From Candidatus Woesearchaeota archaeon (lineage in GTDB: Archaea > Nanobdellota > Nanobdellia > Woesearchaeales > UBA11576), in assembly GCA_027083015.1 (NCBI GenBank), contig JALWQS010000147.1, positions 1 through 11,162 on the forward strand: 11,162 bases of DNA, in the 5' to 3' direction. The notes beneath the pieces are model-generated. The model had not been told where the DNA came from and searched no databases. It saw nothing but the letters and a program-made list of their open reading frames with translations. Positions within the stretch are counted from its first letter, which is position 1; the number at the start of each line of letters is the position of its first letter. Shown here piece by piece: positions 1-6,241 of the stretch. The translations under genes and the position numbers were made by a program.

Positions 1-199
1 ATAACCTGTAATACCGCCAATTTGGCTAAATGAAGTCTTTACACTCTAAAACTCCCTCTGTCTTAGGATAACACCTGCCTTTTTAAATATTTTGATTTAT
101 TGTCATTGTTTAGTAGTCATTTTCGGTAGTTTTTTAAAAGGGAAAGCCTTACCAGACACCAACCAGAACCAAAAACTCTGGGATAACACAGGGGGAAAC
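1..199 (+). promoter_or_regulatory. Upstream region of the phosphoesterase operon, with TATA-like boxes
   Basis: No gene is evident in the first 199 bases. TTTAAATA (83-90) would place a transcript start near 112, and TTTTTTAAAAG (130-140) one near 160; either could serve the operon. GGATAACAC occurs twice, at 66-74 and 181-189, with the second copy just before the SD-like GGGGGA. The region left of 60 may be the tail of an outside gene; I see nothing definable. Confidence 0.4.
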
Positions 200-994
200 A
201 TGAGAATAGGCATTTTTGGAGATGTACACGGAGAACTCAAAGAATTATACCGTATAGCAGAACGAGAAGGAGTAGATGCTATATTGCAAGTCGGGGATTT
301 TGAGACTATAAGGGATAAAAAAGACCTGAAATTCTTTCCCACACTTCCAAAGTTCAGAGTAGTGAAAGATTATGCGGAGTTTCACAGAAAAGGAGAAGTT
401 CCGATACCAACATTCTTTATAGGCGGAAACCACGAAGCTTTTAATGTGCTGGAAGAGTATGATGAAGGGGGGGAACTGATAAGAAACCTCTATTTCATAG
501 GGCGGGCAGGAACAATAGGTTTAGGAGGTCTGACGATAGGGGGGTTATCGGGAATATACTCAGATAAGTTCTATAAACATGAAAGAAAAAAAGAGTTCTT
601 CCTGAGAGACAGAGCATACTTTACAGAATCAGACCTCAAAAGACTTGAAGAGCAACAACTTGACATATTGCTAACTCATGAATGGCCTTTCAGGCCGATA
701 ATCATAAGAGAAAGCGCAGAAGATCAAATAAGGATCCAAAAAGAAACCCTGGAAGGACAGACGGGTGAAAAAAGATTAAGGATAGAGAGAGAAAGACCCA
801 ACGGTGGCATAGAAGAGCTGGTAGATAAGACAAGACCAAGATATCTATTCTGTGGGCACATGCATATCCACTATGAATACATACAGGGAGAGACGCAGGT
901 GATCTGCCTTAGTAAACTCAAAGGAATAGGAAAAAATTATCATATTATAGAAACAGAAGAGACAGAATTGTTGGACGGAGAGGAAAACAAATGA
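200..994 (+). CDS. Dbr1-like metallophosphoesterase (RNA lariat debranching enzyme homologue)
   Basis: Calcineurin-like metallophosphoesterase, 264 residues from this start. Visible metal-site motifs in order: GDVHGE (residues 7-12), GDFE (32-35), GGNHEA (75-80), LTHEWP (158-163), GHMHIH (219-224). Beyond these generic motifs the text follows eukaryotic Dbr1 closely: GELKEL after the first motif, a DLKFFP..PK(F/Y)R stretch, an F-H-R-K-G-E segment before IGGNHEA, then N-L-Y-F-I-G, IGGLSGIY and THEWP. Family knowledge: Dbr1 cleaves the 2'-5' bond of intron lariats. Eukaryotic Dbr1 has Cys where this protein has the ordinary Asp8. A charged insert of about 35 residues (about 170-204) precedes the last histidines. 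The ATG at 200 is preferred to an upstream in-frame TTG at 92: alignment with Dbr1 begins exactly at this MR, a GGGGG purine run sits just upstream, and the TTG lies at the promoter. It overlaps the next gene by ATGA. In an archaeon the natural substrate is unclear; a general 2'-5' or branched-RNA phosphodiesterase is possible. Confidence 0.88.
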   Translation: MRIGIFGDVHGELKELYRIAEREGVDAILQVGDFETIRDKKDLKFFPTLPKFRVVKDYAEFHRKGEVPIPTFFIGGNHEAFNVLEEYDEGGELIRNLYFIGRAGTIGLGGLTIGGLSGIYSDKFYKHERKKEFFLRDRAYFTESDLKRLEEQQLDILLTHEWPFRPIIIRESAEDQIRIQKETLEGQTGEKRLRIERERPNGGIEELVDKTRPRYLFCGHMHIHYEYIQGETQVICLSKLKGIGKNYHIIETEETELLDGEENK

Positions 995-1608
995 TAGAGA
1001 CCATCTCAGATCTATATCAGGAGATTATGAAAAAACCTTTGGGTAATATGTTCTATTACGCTGAAGCGCAATCCTTAGCATTCCACTCAGCACTAAGATC
1101 TATGGGAATACTTGTAAAACATATTGACTTGAGTCAACCACCAACATACGAACCGGATGTAGCTGACGAGCTATCAAATCTGGAACTTCAGGTTGAACAA
1201 GAGACGAGGAATTACCAGGAAGCCCCAGAAGAGTTACCGAAAGAGTTCAGAGAAAGGTGGGAGAAGCTGCAGGAATACGCAAGCATAATAGCAAAGTACA
1301 GGTTAAGATTTAAAGAAGACTCAAACATAGACGTGCTTTTAGTCGAGGGTGGAATAAACTCATTCAATATTGAAAGAATGCTGCCGAAAAGGGTACTTAC
1401 TCTTCATCATGAGACATTCTATTTCAGATCCCGGGTGCTGACATGGTCTTATGATGAACACGCAAGGATATTCTTGCCTACTTACAACAAAGTCAAGGAA
1501 TTGGAGATCGCCGATTATGTTCTTATACCTGAAACGCGATATCTTTTGCATGCACCAGAAAGCATCATAGTAAAGATGTATGAACGAAAAGATCCTGAAG
1601 ATATCTAA
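991..1608 (+). CDS. Hypothetical protein, coupled to the Dbr1-like gene
   Basis: I do not recognise this 205-residue protein. It is soluble: no signal peptide or membrane segment is visible. The first 50 residues read as an alpha/beta segment. A highly charged, Glu-rich, probably helical or coiled stretch follows (about 60-115), then a strand-like VLLVEGG (about 120-126), a His pair in LTLHHETFYF (about 141-150) and a strand-rich end containing DYVLIPETRYL. Its ATG overlaps the stop of the phosphoesterase gene in an ATGA, so the two are almost certainly cotranscribed and translationally coupled. That context is the only functional hint: a partner or regulator of the Dbr1-like enzyme. The purine run GGAGAGGAAAA just upstream can serve as ribosome binding site. 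Codon use is A-rich like its neighbour. The stop lies only 18 bases from the stop of the convergent gene. Confidence 0.85.
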   Translation: MIETISDLYQEIMKKPLGNMFYYAEAQSLAFHSALRSMGILVKHIDLSQPPTYEPDVADELSNLELQVEQETRNYQEAPEELPKEFRERWEKLQEYASIIAKYRLRFKEDSNIDVLLVEGGINSFNIERMLPKRVLTLHHETFYFRSRVLTWSYDEHARIFLPTYNKVKELEIADYVLIPETRYLLHAPESIIVKMYERKDPEDI

Positions 1609-1626
1609 TCGCTCCGGAGAAGAATC

Positions 1627-3846
1627 TTAACTGGCAACAGCTACTTTTTTCTTGATCTTAGCCGCATATTCCTTGAGGAATGAACGGGCTTCCTCAACAG
1701 TCAGACGTCTTGGAGAATCCAACTTGTGACGGGTCAAAGCCTTATAAAAATCACCTATCTCTTTGCCTTTAAGGCCGGAAAGTATGACCTCCTGCTTATC
1801 CAAAGGGAGATAAGGTCGGGAAAGATATTCCATCAGATCATCATTGCGCATGATTTTCTTTATCTTGTCAGCGGCCAGGGTCATAGCAGAGATGTCTATA
1901 TCATAGACTGGATTGGCGTATTTAGTGCCCTGTAAAGCCTTAAGAGCTTTCAGTATCCGGACAGCACCATCGAAAACGTGTTTTCTAAAATCAAAGACCT
2001 TTAGGATATCTTTGAAGCGTCTCGTCAGAGACTTGGAGAACAGGGAGTATATATCAAAAGCAGTGTTGCGTATGAAGCGGTCATCATCAATCAGATGGCT
2101 TGCTGCGACAAGCTTGCGAATCAGGAAATACAAAGACTTGATGAATACGAGATCAAGATCCGAGATAGTGCTTGATTTCTTAAGCCTTTCAAGGACAGAA
2201 TCAATATTTTCAGGTTTGACATCAGCCACTAAAGCGCACAATCTGATGACGCCTCTAACACGTTTACTTAGATCAGCCACTTTTAGATGATGAAGGTTCT
2301 CGATATTATAATCGCCTATCAGAGAAGATAAGAAAGCAGACTGAGAATTGAGGGTCTTCAAGCAAGAATAGACCCGTTCATCTTCATCACCCTCAAAGTT
2401 CTTTAGCCACTTTGCCGTTCCGGAAATGGACTTGACAAGGTTTCCGATCGCTTTCCCTTCATCGCGTTTAGTCTCGAAGACAAACTTGAGCAGAGGATCA
2501 TCAGGAGACTCAAATAACCTTTTGATCTCATCCAGACCGTAATAATTAAGATCTATGCCTTTCTTCTTCAAGAAACTTATGAACGCGCGAAAATCCTTTC
2601 TGTCAGAAAGAGAAAAGATGTGCTCTTCAAGAGCAAGGTAGATCTCCTTAAGAGAAAGCCTCCATGCTCTTAGGATATCGGCAGAAGAAAAGCCTTCGAG
2701 CTTATCCTGGTGCGTGTGCAGAAAATCCTGCAGGGTTTTTGAAGAACTGGTGTTACGAAATGATTCTATGAGAATCAATAGCTGTAATATCTTTGTATCT
2801 TTAAAGGCTTTTTTCTCGTCAAGCTTAAAATGAAACTTAATGAGTTTCTTCTTCAGAGCCAGCCTGGCAAAACCTGAATTGGATATCAGGAAAGTCAAAG
2901 ATGCGGGTTCAAAAGTAAAACCTTGTTTATCATATGATTCAAACTGGCGTTCAAAGAACTTGAAAGCCCTGCCTCCCAGATCGATCTTTCTTTTACCGCT
3001 CTTATGATAATCAGTGATACGAAAAACCTTATTCAAAGCATCATCGAGGAAGCTCTCATCAGGATATACCAACTTATCGAAATGTCTCTTATCAAGCTTG
3101 GGTTTATAGATAAGATCATGGATAAATATGACAAAACTTTTCGAAGGGATGCTGGGGGTCAGGTCGATAGCTATTCCGTTGATCGTAAAATCTGCTTCTC
3201 TTAGAGATGAAATGATATCTTCCTTTAGATTGATATCATATCCAGCATCCTTAAGCCCGTGGGTATTTATGTGAAAGTTTTCACCTGCTGCACGTACAGC
3301 ATGAAACAGCTCTCCTGAAACAATATGAGAAACGACAACAAACAGGTCGGCAAACTCATGGATCCTCCCTGAGATATCAACGTCAATGTCCTTGCTTATG
3401 AAACCTGTGATCTTATCGCGTACATAACCGCCTACAAGATATATCTTTACTCCATACTCCCTGCCGAAAGAATAACAGAACCTGCAGAAGAACTCATCGA
3501 GAGAATTCTCGTCAGTGATGTCTATACTCAACAAAGAACTGTATTTAGTGAAGAATGGAAGAGATGAAAAAAGAATATCAACATCAGTGATCTTAAGCTT
3601 GAGGGCTAAAGACTTAAGGCTTATCAAGGAAACAAACCACTCCTTCAACCCTGCGCGATCAAATTCTGTTTCCAGGTCCTGACGAAAAGGCTTCAGGCGT
3701 TTTTCAAGTTCAGCAACTGTTCTGGAAGATGTTAGAAGATAGTTCAAAGAGACAAAATCCGGGTACTTGCTCAGGATGGAATCAAATAGCGCGATGTTAT
3801 CCTTAGAGAAAAGACTTAACAGCTTATGTTTATCTTCCTTTAACAA
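1627..3846 (-). CDS. Class II nucleotidyltransferase, CCA-adding/poly(A) polymerase type, large
   Basis: 739-residue protein with the class II tRNA nucleotidyltransferase/bacterial poly(A) polymerase head domain at residues about 130-280. LVGGYVRD (137-144) is the flexible GGxVRD loop, KDIDVD (152-157) carries the catalytic Asp pair (D153, D155), and ADFTINGIAID (218-228) matches the family's RRDFTINA(L/M)A motif with the first Arg changed. A degenerate D..L.K..R segment follows near 268-276. The first 130 residues and the last 450 are mostly helical and not recognisable; I see no HD phosphohydrolase motif. Usual class II enzymes have about 400-480 residues, so this one carries long extensions. 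Archaeal CCA-adding enzymes are normally class I, which makes this type noteworthy. The start is TTG at 3846, with GAGGG six bases upstream; an ATG at 3850-3848 is out of frame and stops after six codons. It may add CCA, add A tails, or have another role. Confidence 0.8.
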   Translation of the reverse strand: MLKEDKHKLLSLFSKDNIALFDSILSKYPDFVSLNYLLTSSRTVAELEKRLKPFRQDLETEFDRAGLKEWFVSLISLKSLALKLKITDVDILFSSLPFFTKYSSLLSIDITDENSLDEFFCRFCYSFGREYGVKIYLVGGYVRDKITGFISKDIDVDISGRIHEFADLFVVVSHIVSGELFHAVRAAGENFHINTHGLKDAGYDINLKEDIISSLREADFTINGIAIDLTPSIPSKSFVIFIHDLIYKPKLDKRHFDKLVYPDESFLDDALNKVFRITDYHKSGKRKIDLGGRAFKFFERQFESYDKQGFTFEPASLTFLISNSGFARLALKKKLIKFHFKLDEKKAFKDTKILQLLILIESFRNTSSSKTLQDFLHTHQDKLEGFSSADILRAWRLSLKEIYLALEEHIFSLSDRKDFRAFISFLKKKGIDLNYYGLDEIKRLFESPDDPLLKFVFETKRDEGKAIGNLVKSISGTAKWLKNFEGDEDERVYSCLKTLNSQSAFLSSLIGDYNIENLHHLKVADLSKRVRGVIRLCALVADVKPENIDSVLERLKKSSTISDLDLVFIKSLYFLIRKLVAASHLIDDDRFIRNTAFDIYSLFSKSLTRRFKDILKVFDFRKHVFDGAVRILKALKALQGTKYANPVYDIDISAMTLAADKIKKIMRNDDLMEYLSRPYLPLDKQEVILSGLKGKEIGDFYKALTRHKLDSPRRLTVEEARSFLKEYAAKIKKKVAVAS

Positions 3847-3874
3847 GCATATCCCTCTTTTCTTCTTTCTTTTT

Positions 3875-3893
3875 CACATACCCATTTTATGTG
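3875..3893 (-). promoter_or_regulatory. Small inverted repeat/TATA-like site in the leader of the nucleotidyltransferase gene
   Basis: CACATA (3875-3880) and TATGTG (3888-3893) can form a six-pair A/U-rich stem with a seven-base loop, some 20 bases upstream of the GAGGG ribosome binding site. The same bases on the minus strand read ACATAAAAT, a possible TATA box with a start near 3860. Which of these is real cannot be told from sequence alone. Confidence 0.25.
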
Positions 3894-3939
3894 TTTGAGC
3901 AGTCAGGATGACCTGCAAAGAATCTTAAACATGAGATAG

Positions 3940-3950
3940 TATTTAAAATA
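3940..3950. promoter_or_regulatory. Near-symmetric TATA-like box
   Basis: TATTTAAAATA reads as a good archaeal TATA box in both directions. On the minus strand it would give the nucleotidyltransferase mRNA a leader of about 70 bases. On the plus strand it would start a transcript near 3973, just at the foot of the two-stem hairpin element. Confidence 0.4.
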
Positions 3951-3975
3951 TGTTAAAACAAGCAGGCTCTCTTGC

Positions 3976-4037
3976 TGTCTAAGAAAGTAAAGGGGGTGAT
4001 AGCATACGCGTTGCCGCGTATGCCGAGAGGTTAGACA
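3976..4037. ncRNA. Two-stem hairpin element, possible structured RNA or 3' UTR structure
   Basis: TGTCTAA (3976-3982) pairs perfectly with TTAGACA (4031-4037). Inside, GCATACGCG (4002-4010) pairs perfectly with CGCGTATGC (4015-4023) around a four-base loop. The internal loop is asymmetric: 19 bases on one side, 7 on the other. On the minus strand the loop is GCAA, a stable GNRA tetraloop, which favours a minus-strand RNA: the 3' UTR or terminator of the upstream coiled-coil/winged-helix gene, whose stop is at 4062. On the plus strand a TATA box stands at the right distance for an independent small RNA, and the transcript would end near an ACA. No known RNA family is recognised. Confidence 0.45.
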
Positions 4038-4061
4038 TGTAGGAAGTTTTATGGATGAATA

Positions 4062-4601
4062 TCAGGATGAAAAAAATTCTTTAAGCAGTGCATTTTGGAA
4101 CTGCTGTTTGATCTCAGGATCTACGGTTATCAATTGTTCTTTGGCCTGGCGCAGACGGAACTCCTTGTTGAGACGGAAATATATCTGCATGTCTATGATC
4201 TCCCGTTCGACAGGAACGCCTTTATCCATAAGAGACATCAATGATTCTTCGACAGAATCATGTTCCATACCTGTTCTTTTTGAGATTGCGGGAACAGAAA
4301 GGAAACCATCATGTGTGTAGAGTGTGAGGAAAGATTTCTGTTCATCTTTTGAAAGATCTACAGAGACTAATGAACGGTTCAGCAACTGCTTGAACATGAA
4401 ATGTACCTTGTCAAGTTTTTCTTCAAGTTTGTTAAGACGATTGTCAATCTCGCAGATCGCTGAGTTCTGGATAGAAATCTCTTCAGTATTATCATTTATG
4501 GATTGCAGATGATCATCAAGTTCGCCGCGGATATCTGCAGCCACATTATCTATGTGTTCCAGCAAGTCTGAATAAACCTCTCTTATACTACTATCTGACA
4601 A
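4062..4601 (-). CDS. Coiled-coil plus winged-helix protein, putative DNA-binding regulator
   Basis: About 179-184 residues with no signal peptide. The N-terminal third to half (roughly residues 20-75) is a charged heptad-rich helix, with IDNRLNKLEEKLDKV typical of a dimerising coiled coil. Residues about 90-160 look like a winged helix: LSKDEQKSFLTLY, then VPAISKRTGM (helix-turn-helix entry), a recognition-like helix SVEESLMSLMDKG, and a wing with IIDMQIYFRLN. I infer a dimeric DNA-binding protein; the target is unknown. Start choice: the longest reading uses GTG at 4616, but a strong SD, GGGGGTGA (4614-4607), lies inside that extension and stands five bases before a TTG at 4601. A TATA-like AAATATATATT on the minus strand (around 4641-4651) would start transcription near 4619, leaving a short leader. 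I therefore prefer TTG 4601. It has no operon partner. Confidence 0.75.
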   Translation of the reverse strand: MSDSSIREVYSDLLEHIDNVAADIRGELDDHLQSINDNTEEISIQNSAICEIDNRLNKLEEKLDKVHFMFKQLLNRSLVSVDLSKDEQKSFLTLYTHDGFLSVPAISKRTGMEHDSVEESLMSLMDKGVPVEREIIDMQIYFRLNKEFRLRQAKEQLITVDPEIKQQFQNALLKEFFSS

Positions 4602-4637
4602 AATACTCACCCCCACATGCTAACGTCGGTGTCTTCT

Positions 4638-4651
4638 ATTAATATATATTT
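4638..4651 (-). promoter_or_regulatory. TATA box of the coiled-coil/winged-helix gene
   Basis: AAATATATATTAA on the minus strand lies about 26 bases before a predicted start near 4619. This leaves a leader of under 20 bases carrying GGGGGTGA before TTG 4601. The box is nearly symmetric and might also fire rightward. Confidence 0.45.
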
Positions 4652-4692
4652 GTATTCTTTGATGTTATTTCTGTAAACTATATTTTAAGGCA

Positions 4693-4769
4693 ACCATCAA
4701 CAATGATGTGCTTGACAACAATCTGATGGTGGGAGGCGCATAAGGGTCACGAGGCCTCTTTAGCGTCTT
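4693..4769 (+). ncRNA. Possible folded RNA, two adjacent hairpins
   Basis: ACCATCA (4693-4699) pairs with TGATGGT (4724-4730). Three bases on, 4733-4746 pairs with 4756-4769 at 12 of 14 positions around a nine-base loop. Three of those pairs are G-U and would be A-C mismatches on the other strand, so the fold favours a + strand RNA. The rightward reading of the TATA-like box at 4638-4651 would start a transcript near 4672. No RNA family is recognised; chance folding is not excluded. Confidence 0.25.
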
Positions 4770-5008
4770 AAATGCCTGTGTTATGCTCTGTGAAAGGAAG
4801 TATATAAATCTTCCGATTTTTCCCCCATTTCCCTGATTTCCTATACTAAAATTTATAAAGAACAGCGCTTAATGATACGCTAAAAGGTTTTTCAGGAAAC
4901 TCATATCAGAGCATAAAAACGTGGATTGGAAACGAATTGACAGAAGAGAATGAACAAATCATAGAATAACATAAAAAGATGGACATCTCCGCAGGATAGA
5001 GGTAGAAA
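4770..5008 (+). promoter_or_regulatory. Upstream region of the METTL5-like operon with several TATA-like boxes
   Basis: No gene is seen here. TATATAAAT (4801-4809), framed by the inverted repeat GGAAG/CTTCC, and TTTATAAA (4852-4859) are the best TATA candidates, implying leaders of roughly 125-180 bases. Weaker ATAAAAA sites at 4914-4920 and 4971-4977 would give shorter leaders. GAGGT at 4999-5003 is the ribosome binding site for the methyltransferase gene. Confidence 0.4.
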
Positions 5009-5626
5009 ATGATATCATCAAAATCAGGCCTTGCAGTATCACTGTCGAGACTGGAGACATTCACAAGACCGGATGTCGGGCTTGAACAATACCCGACAGA
5101 CTCAGAGATAGCAGCAAGCGTACTATGGAATGCGTCCCTTTTGGGAGATATAGAAGGAAAGACGATCGCAGACTTAGGATGCGGAACAGGGATCCTGGGT
5201 ATAGGTGCGCTCATGCTGGGAGCAGAAAAGGTTTATCTTGTGGATACGGACAAAGATGCTCTGAAGGTGGCGGAAAAAAATCTGGAAGCGACTGGTATAG
5301 ACCAAAGAAGATATCAACTGTTTAACAAGGCAGTTTCAGAGTTCAGCAGAAAAGCTGATGTCGTGATACAAAACCCTCCGTTCGGTACAAGAAAAGAGCA
5401 TGCTGACAAAGAATTTCTGGAAAAAGCGTTTGAACTTTCAGATATGATATACAGTTTTCATAAGAGCTCGACGGAAAGATTTGTCAGGGCGATAAGTGAA
5501 GACGCAGGATTTGAAGTGACGCATGAGTGGAGATTTGCTTTTCCGCTCAAGAGAACACAAGACTATCACAAAAGAAAGATACAGAGGATAGAAGTGACCT
5601 GCTTCAGGATGAAAAGAAGAGAATAA
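5009..5626 (+). CDS. METTL5-like N6-adenine RNA methyltransferase
   Basis: 205-residue class I SAM-dependent methyltransferase of the METTL5 family. The family's N-terminal LEQYPT block (residues about 29-34) is present, followed by the SAM motif I ADLGCGTGILGIGA (about 55-68), the acidic motif II end VYLVDTD, and the catalytic NPPFGT (about 125-130). The family-typical S-x-HKSS block is seen as YSFHKSS (about 149-155), and a strand-rich tail follows. In eukaryotes METTL5 makes m6A in 18S rRNA with the partner TRMT112; the archaeal counterpart presumably methylates 16S rRNA. Length is usual for the family. The ATG at 5009 is preceded by GAGGT (4999-5003) at good spacing and fits the expected N-terminus before LEQYPT. 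A second gene follows after 17 bases, suggesting an operon. Confidence 0.92.
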   Translation: MISSKSGLAVSLSRLETFTRPDVGLEQYPTDSEIAASVLWNASLLGDIEGKTIADLGCGTGILGIGALMLGAEKVYLVDTDKDALKVAEKNLEATGIDQRRYQLFNKAVSEFSRKADVVIQNPPFGTRKEHADKEFLEKAFELSDMIYSFHKSSTERFVRAISEDAGFEVTHEWRFAFPLKRTQDYHKRKIQRIEVTCFRMKRRE

Positions 5627-5643
5627 AGAAAGGCTTGGTAAAA

Positions 5644-6150
5644 ATGACCGATGCGCATAGGGATCAGAAGCTGGAATTTGTTATAGATATTGAGAATGAG
5701 ATGCTCATAGAAGAGAACGAGATGCTTATAGAAGGAAGTTTCCAAGAAATTACGGGACTAAGAAAAGAGATGCGACTGAGAAAAGAGCTAGATCCAGCAG
5801 CATACAGAGGAGCAAAATTCCATACAAAAACCCGGATAATAGACTTTGGGTATGACCATAGGATAAGGATTTATCCCTCACAAAGATCTGCAGAACAGGC
5901 AGAAGTAAAGCTGATAGCTGGCGTGACAAGAGAAGACCTGTCCTATATGAAGAGAGAACTAAAAAGAACAAGGCCTAAAACTCTGAGTGAGAAAAAAAGG
6001 GCTCTTGAAAACATCATCCTGGAACGGGGAAAAGAGCCCTTGCCAGGATTAAGGATGATAATGCTGTTCACAGACGCAGAAGCGAAAGAGCGGGGGATCA
6101 ACGGGTTATACACAGAAGAGCTTGAAAGGGTGATACTTCCTGGCTACTAG
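5644..6150 (+). CDS. Hypothetical protein with an internal 7-residue tandem repeat
   Basis: I do not recognise this 168-residue soluble protein. It starts with a strand-like segment LEFVIDIENEML, where ENEMLIE is present twice in a row (DNA 5692-5733). A basic region ITGLRKEMRLRKEL follows, then a strand-rich middle with TRIIDFGYDHRIRIYPS, and a basic helical part KRELKRTRPKTLSEKKRAL. The end is LPGLRMIMLFTDAEAKERGI and a short hydrophobic tail. The many Arg and Lys residues would suit RNA or ribosome binding, but this is only inference. It lies 17 bases after the METTL5-like gene and was probably cotranscribed with it. The ATG at 5644 is chosen because longer readings, from 5527, run over 100 bases into the METTL5-like gene; a TTG at 5635 is also possible. 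The SD is weak (AAAGG at 5628-5632). Confidence 0.78.
   Translation: MTDAHRDQKLEFVIDIENEMLIEENEMLIEGSFQEITGLRKEMRLRKELDPAAYRGAKFHTKTRIIDFGYDHRIRIYPSQRSAEQAEVKLIAGVTREDLSYMKRELKRTRPKTLSEKKRALENIILERGKEPLPGLRMIMLFTDAEAKERGINGLYTEELERVILPGY
5692..5733 (+). repeat. In-frame 21-bp tandem duplication inside a gene
   Basis: Two consecutive 21-base units (5692-5712 and 5713-5733) both encode E-N-E-M-L-I-E. They differ at two third-codon positions only (AAT/AAC and CTC/CTT), both synonymous. The duplication therefore kept the reading frame and has been under protein-level constraint since, or is fairly recent. Confidence 0.95.
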
Positions 6151-6194
6151 GAAGAACAGGTTATATTCGCCAGAAAAGAAGTCATAAAAGCAAA

Positions 6195-6203
6195 AAATAT
6201 AAA
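6195..6203 (+). promoter_or_regulatory. TATA box of the surface-protein gene
   Basis: AATATAAAA, with an A-rich stretch before it, would start transcription near 6225. That gives a leader of about 16 bases containing AGAGG before ATG 6242. Confidence 0.5.
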
Positions 6204-6241
6204 ACCCCGATCATCTTGATAAGGGATAAAAGAGGATGAAG

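Noticed and set aside
92..199. Upstream TTG extension of the phosphoesterase
   Set aside because: The start overlaps the likely TATA box, the added 36 residues have no counterpart in Dbr1, and the conserved N-terminus begins at ATG 200.
1913..2290. Plus-strand frame of 125 codons
   Set aside because: It is antisense to the nucleotidyltransferase gene, Arg/Ser-rich low-information text with no ribosome binding site.
3973..4040. H/ACA guide RNA on the plus strand
   Set aside because: Size, hairpin and an ACA three bases from a possible 3' end fit, but there is no proper kink-turn (GGGGGU cannot pair with GGUUAG). The distance from the upper stem to ACA is only 11 bases.
4051..4320. Plus-strand frame of 89 codons
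   Set aside because: It is antisense to the coiled-coil/winged-helix gene and has no protein-like pattern; the minus-strand reading has a good SD and domain logic.
4693..4730. Box C/D guide RNA
   Set aside because: ATGATGT and CTGA are present with flanking complementarity, but only about 14 bases lie between them and there are no internal D'/C' boxes.
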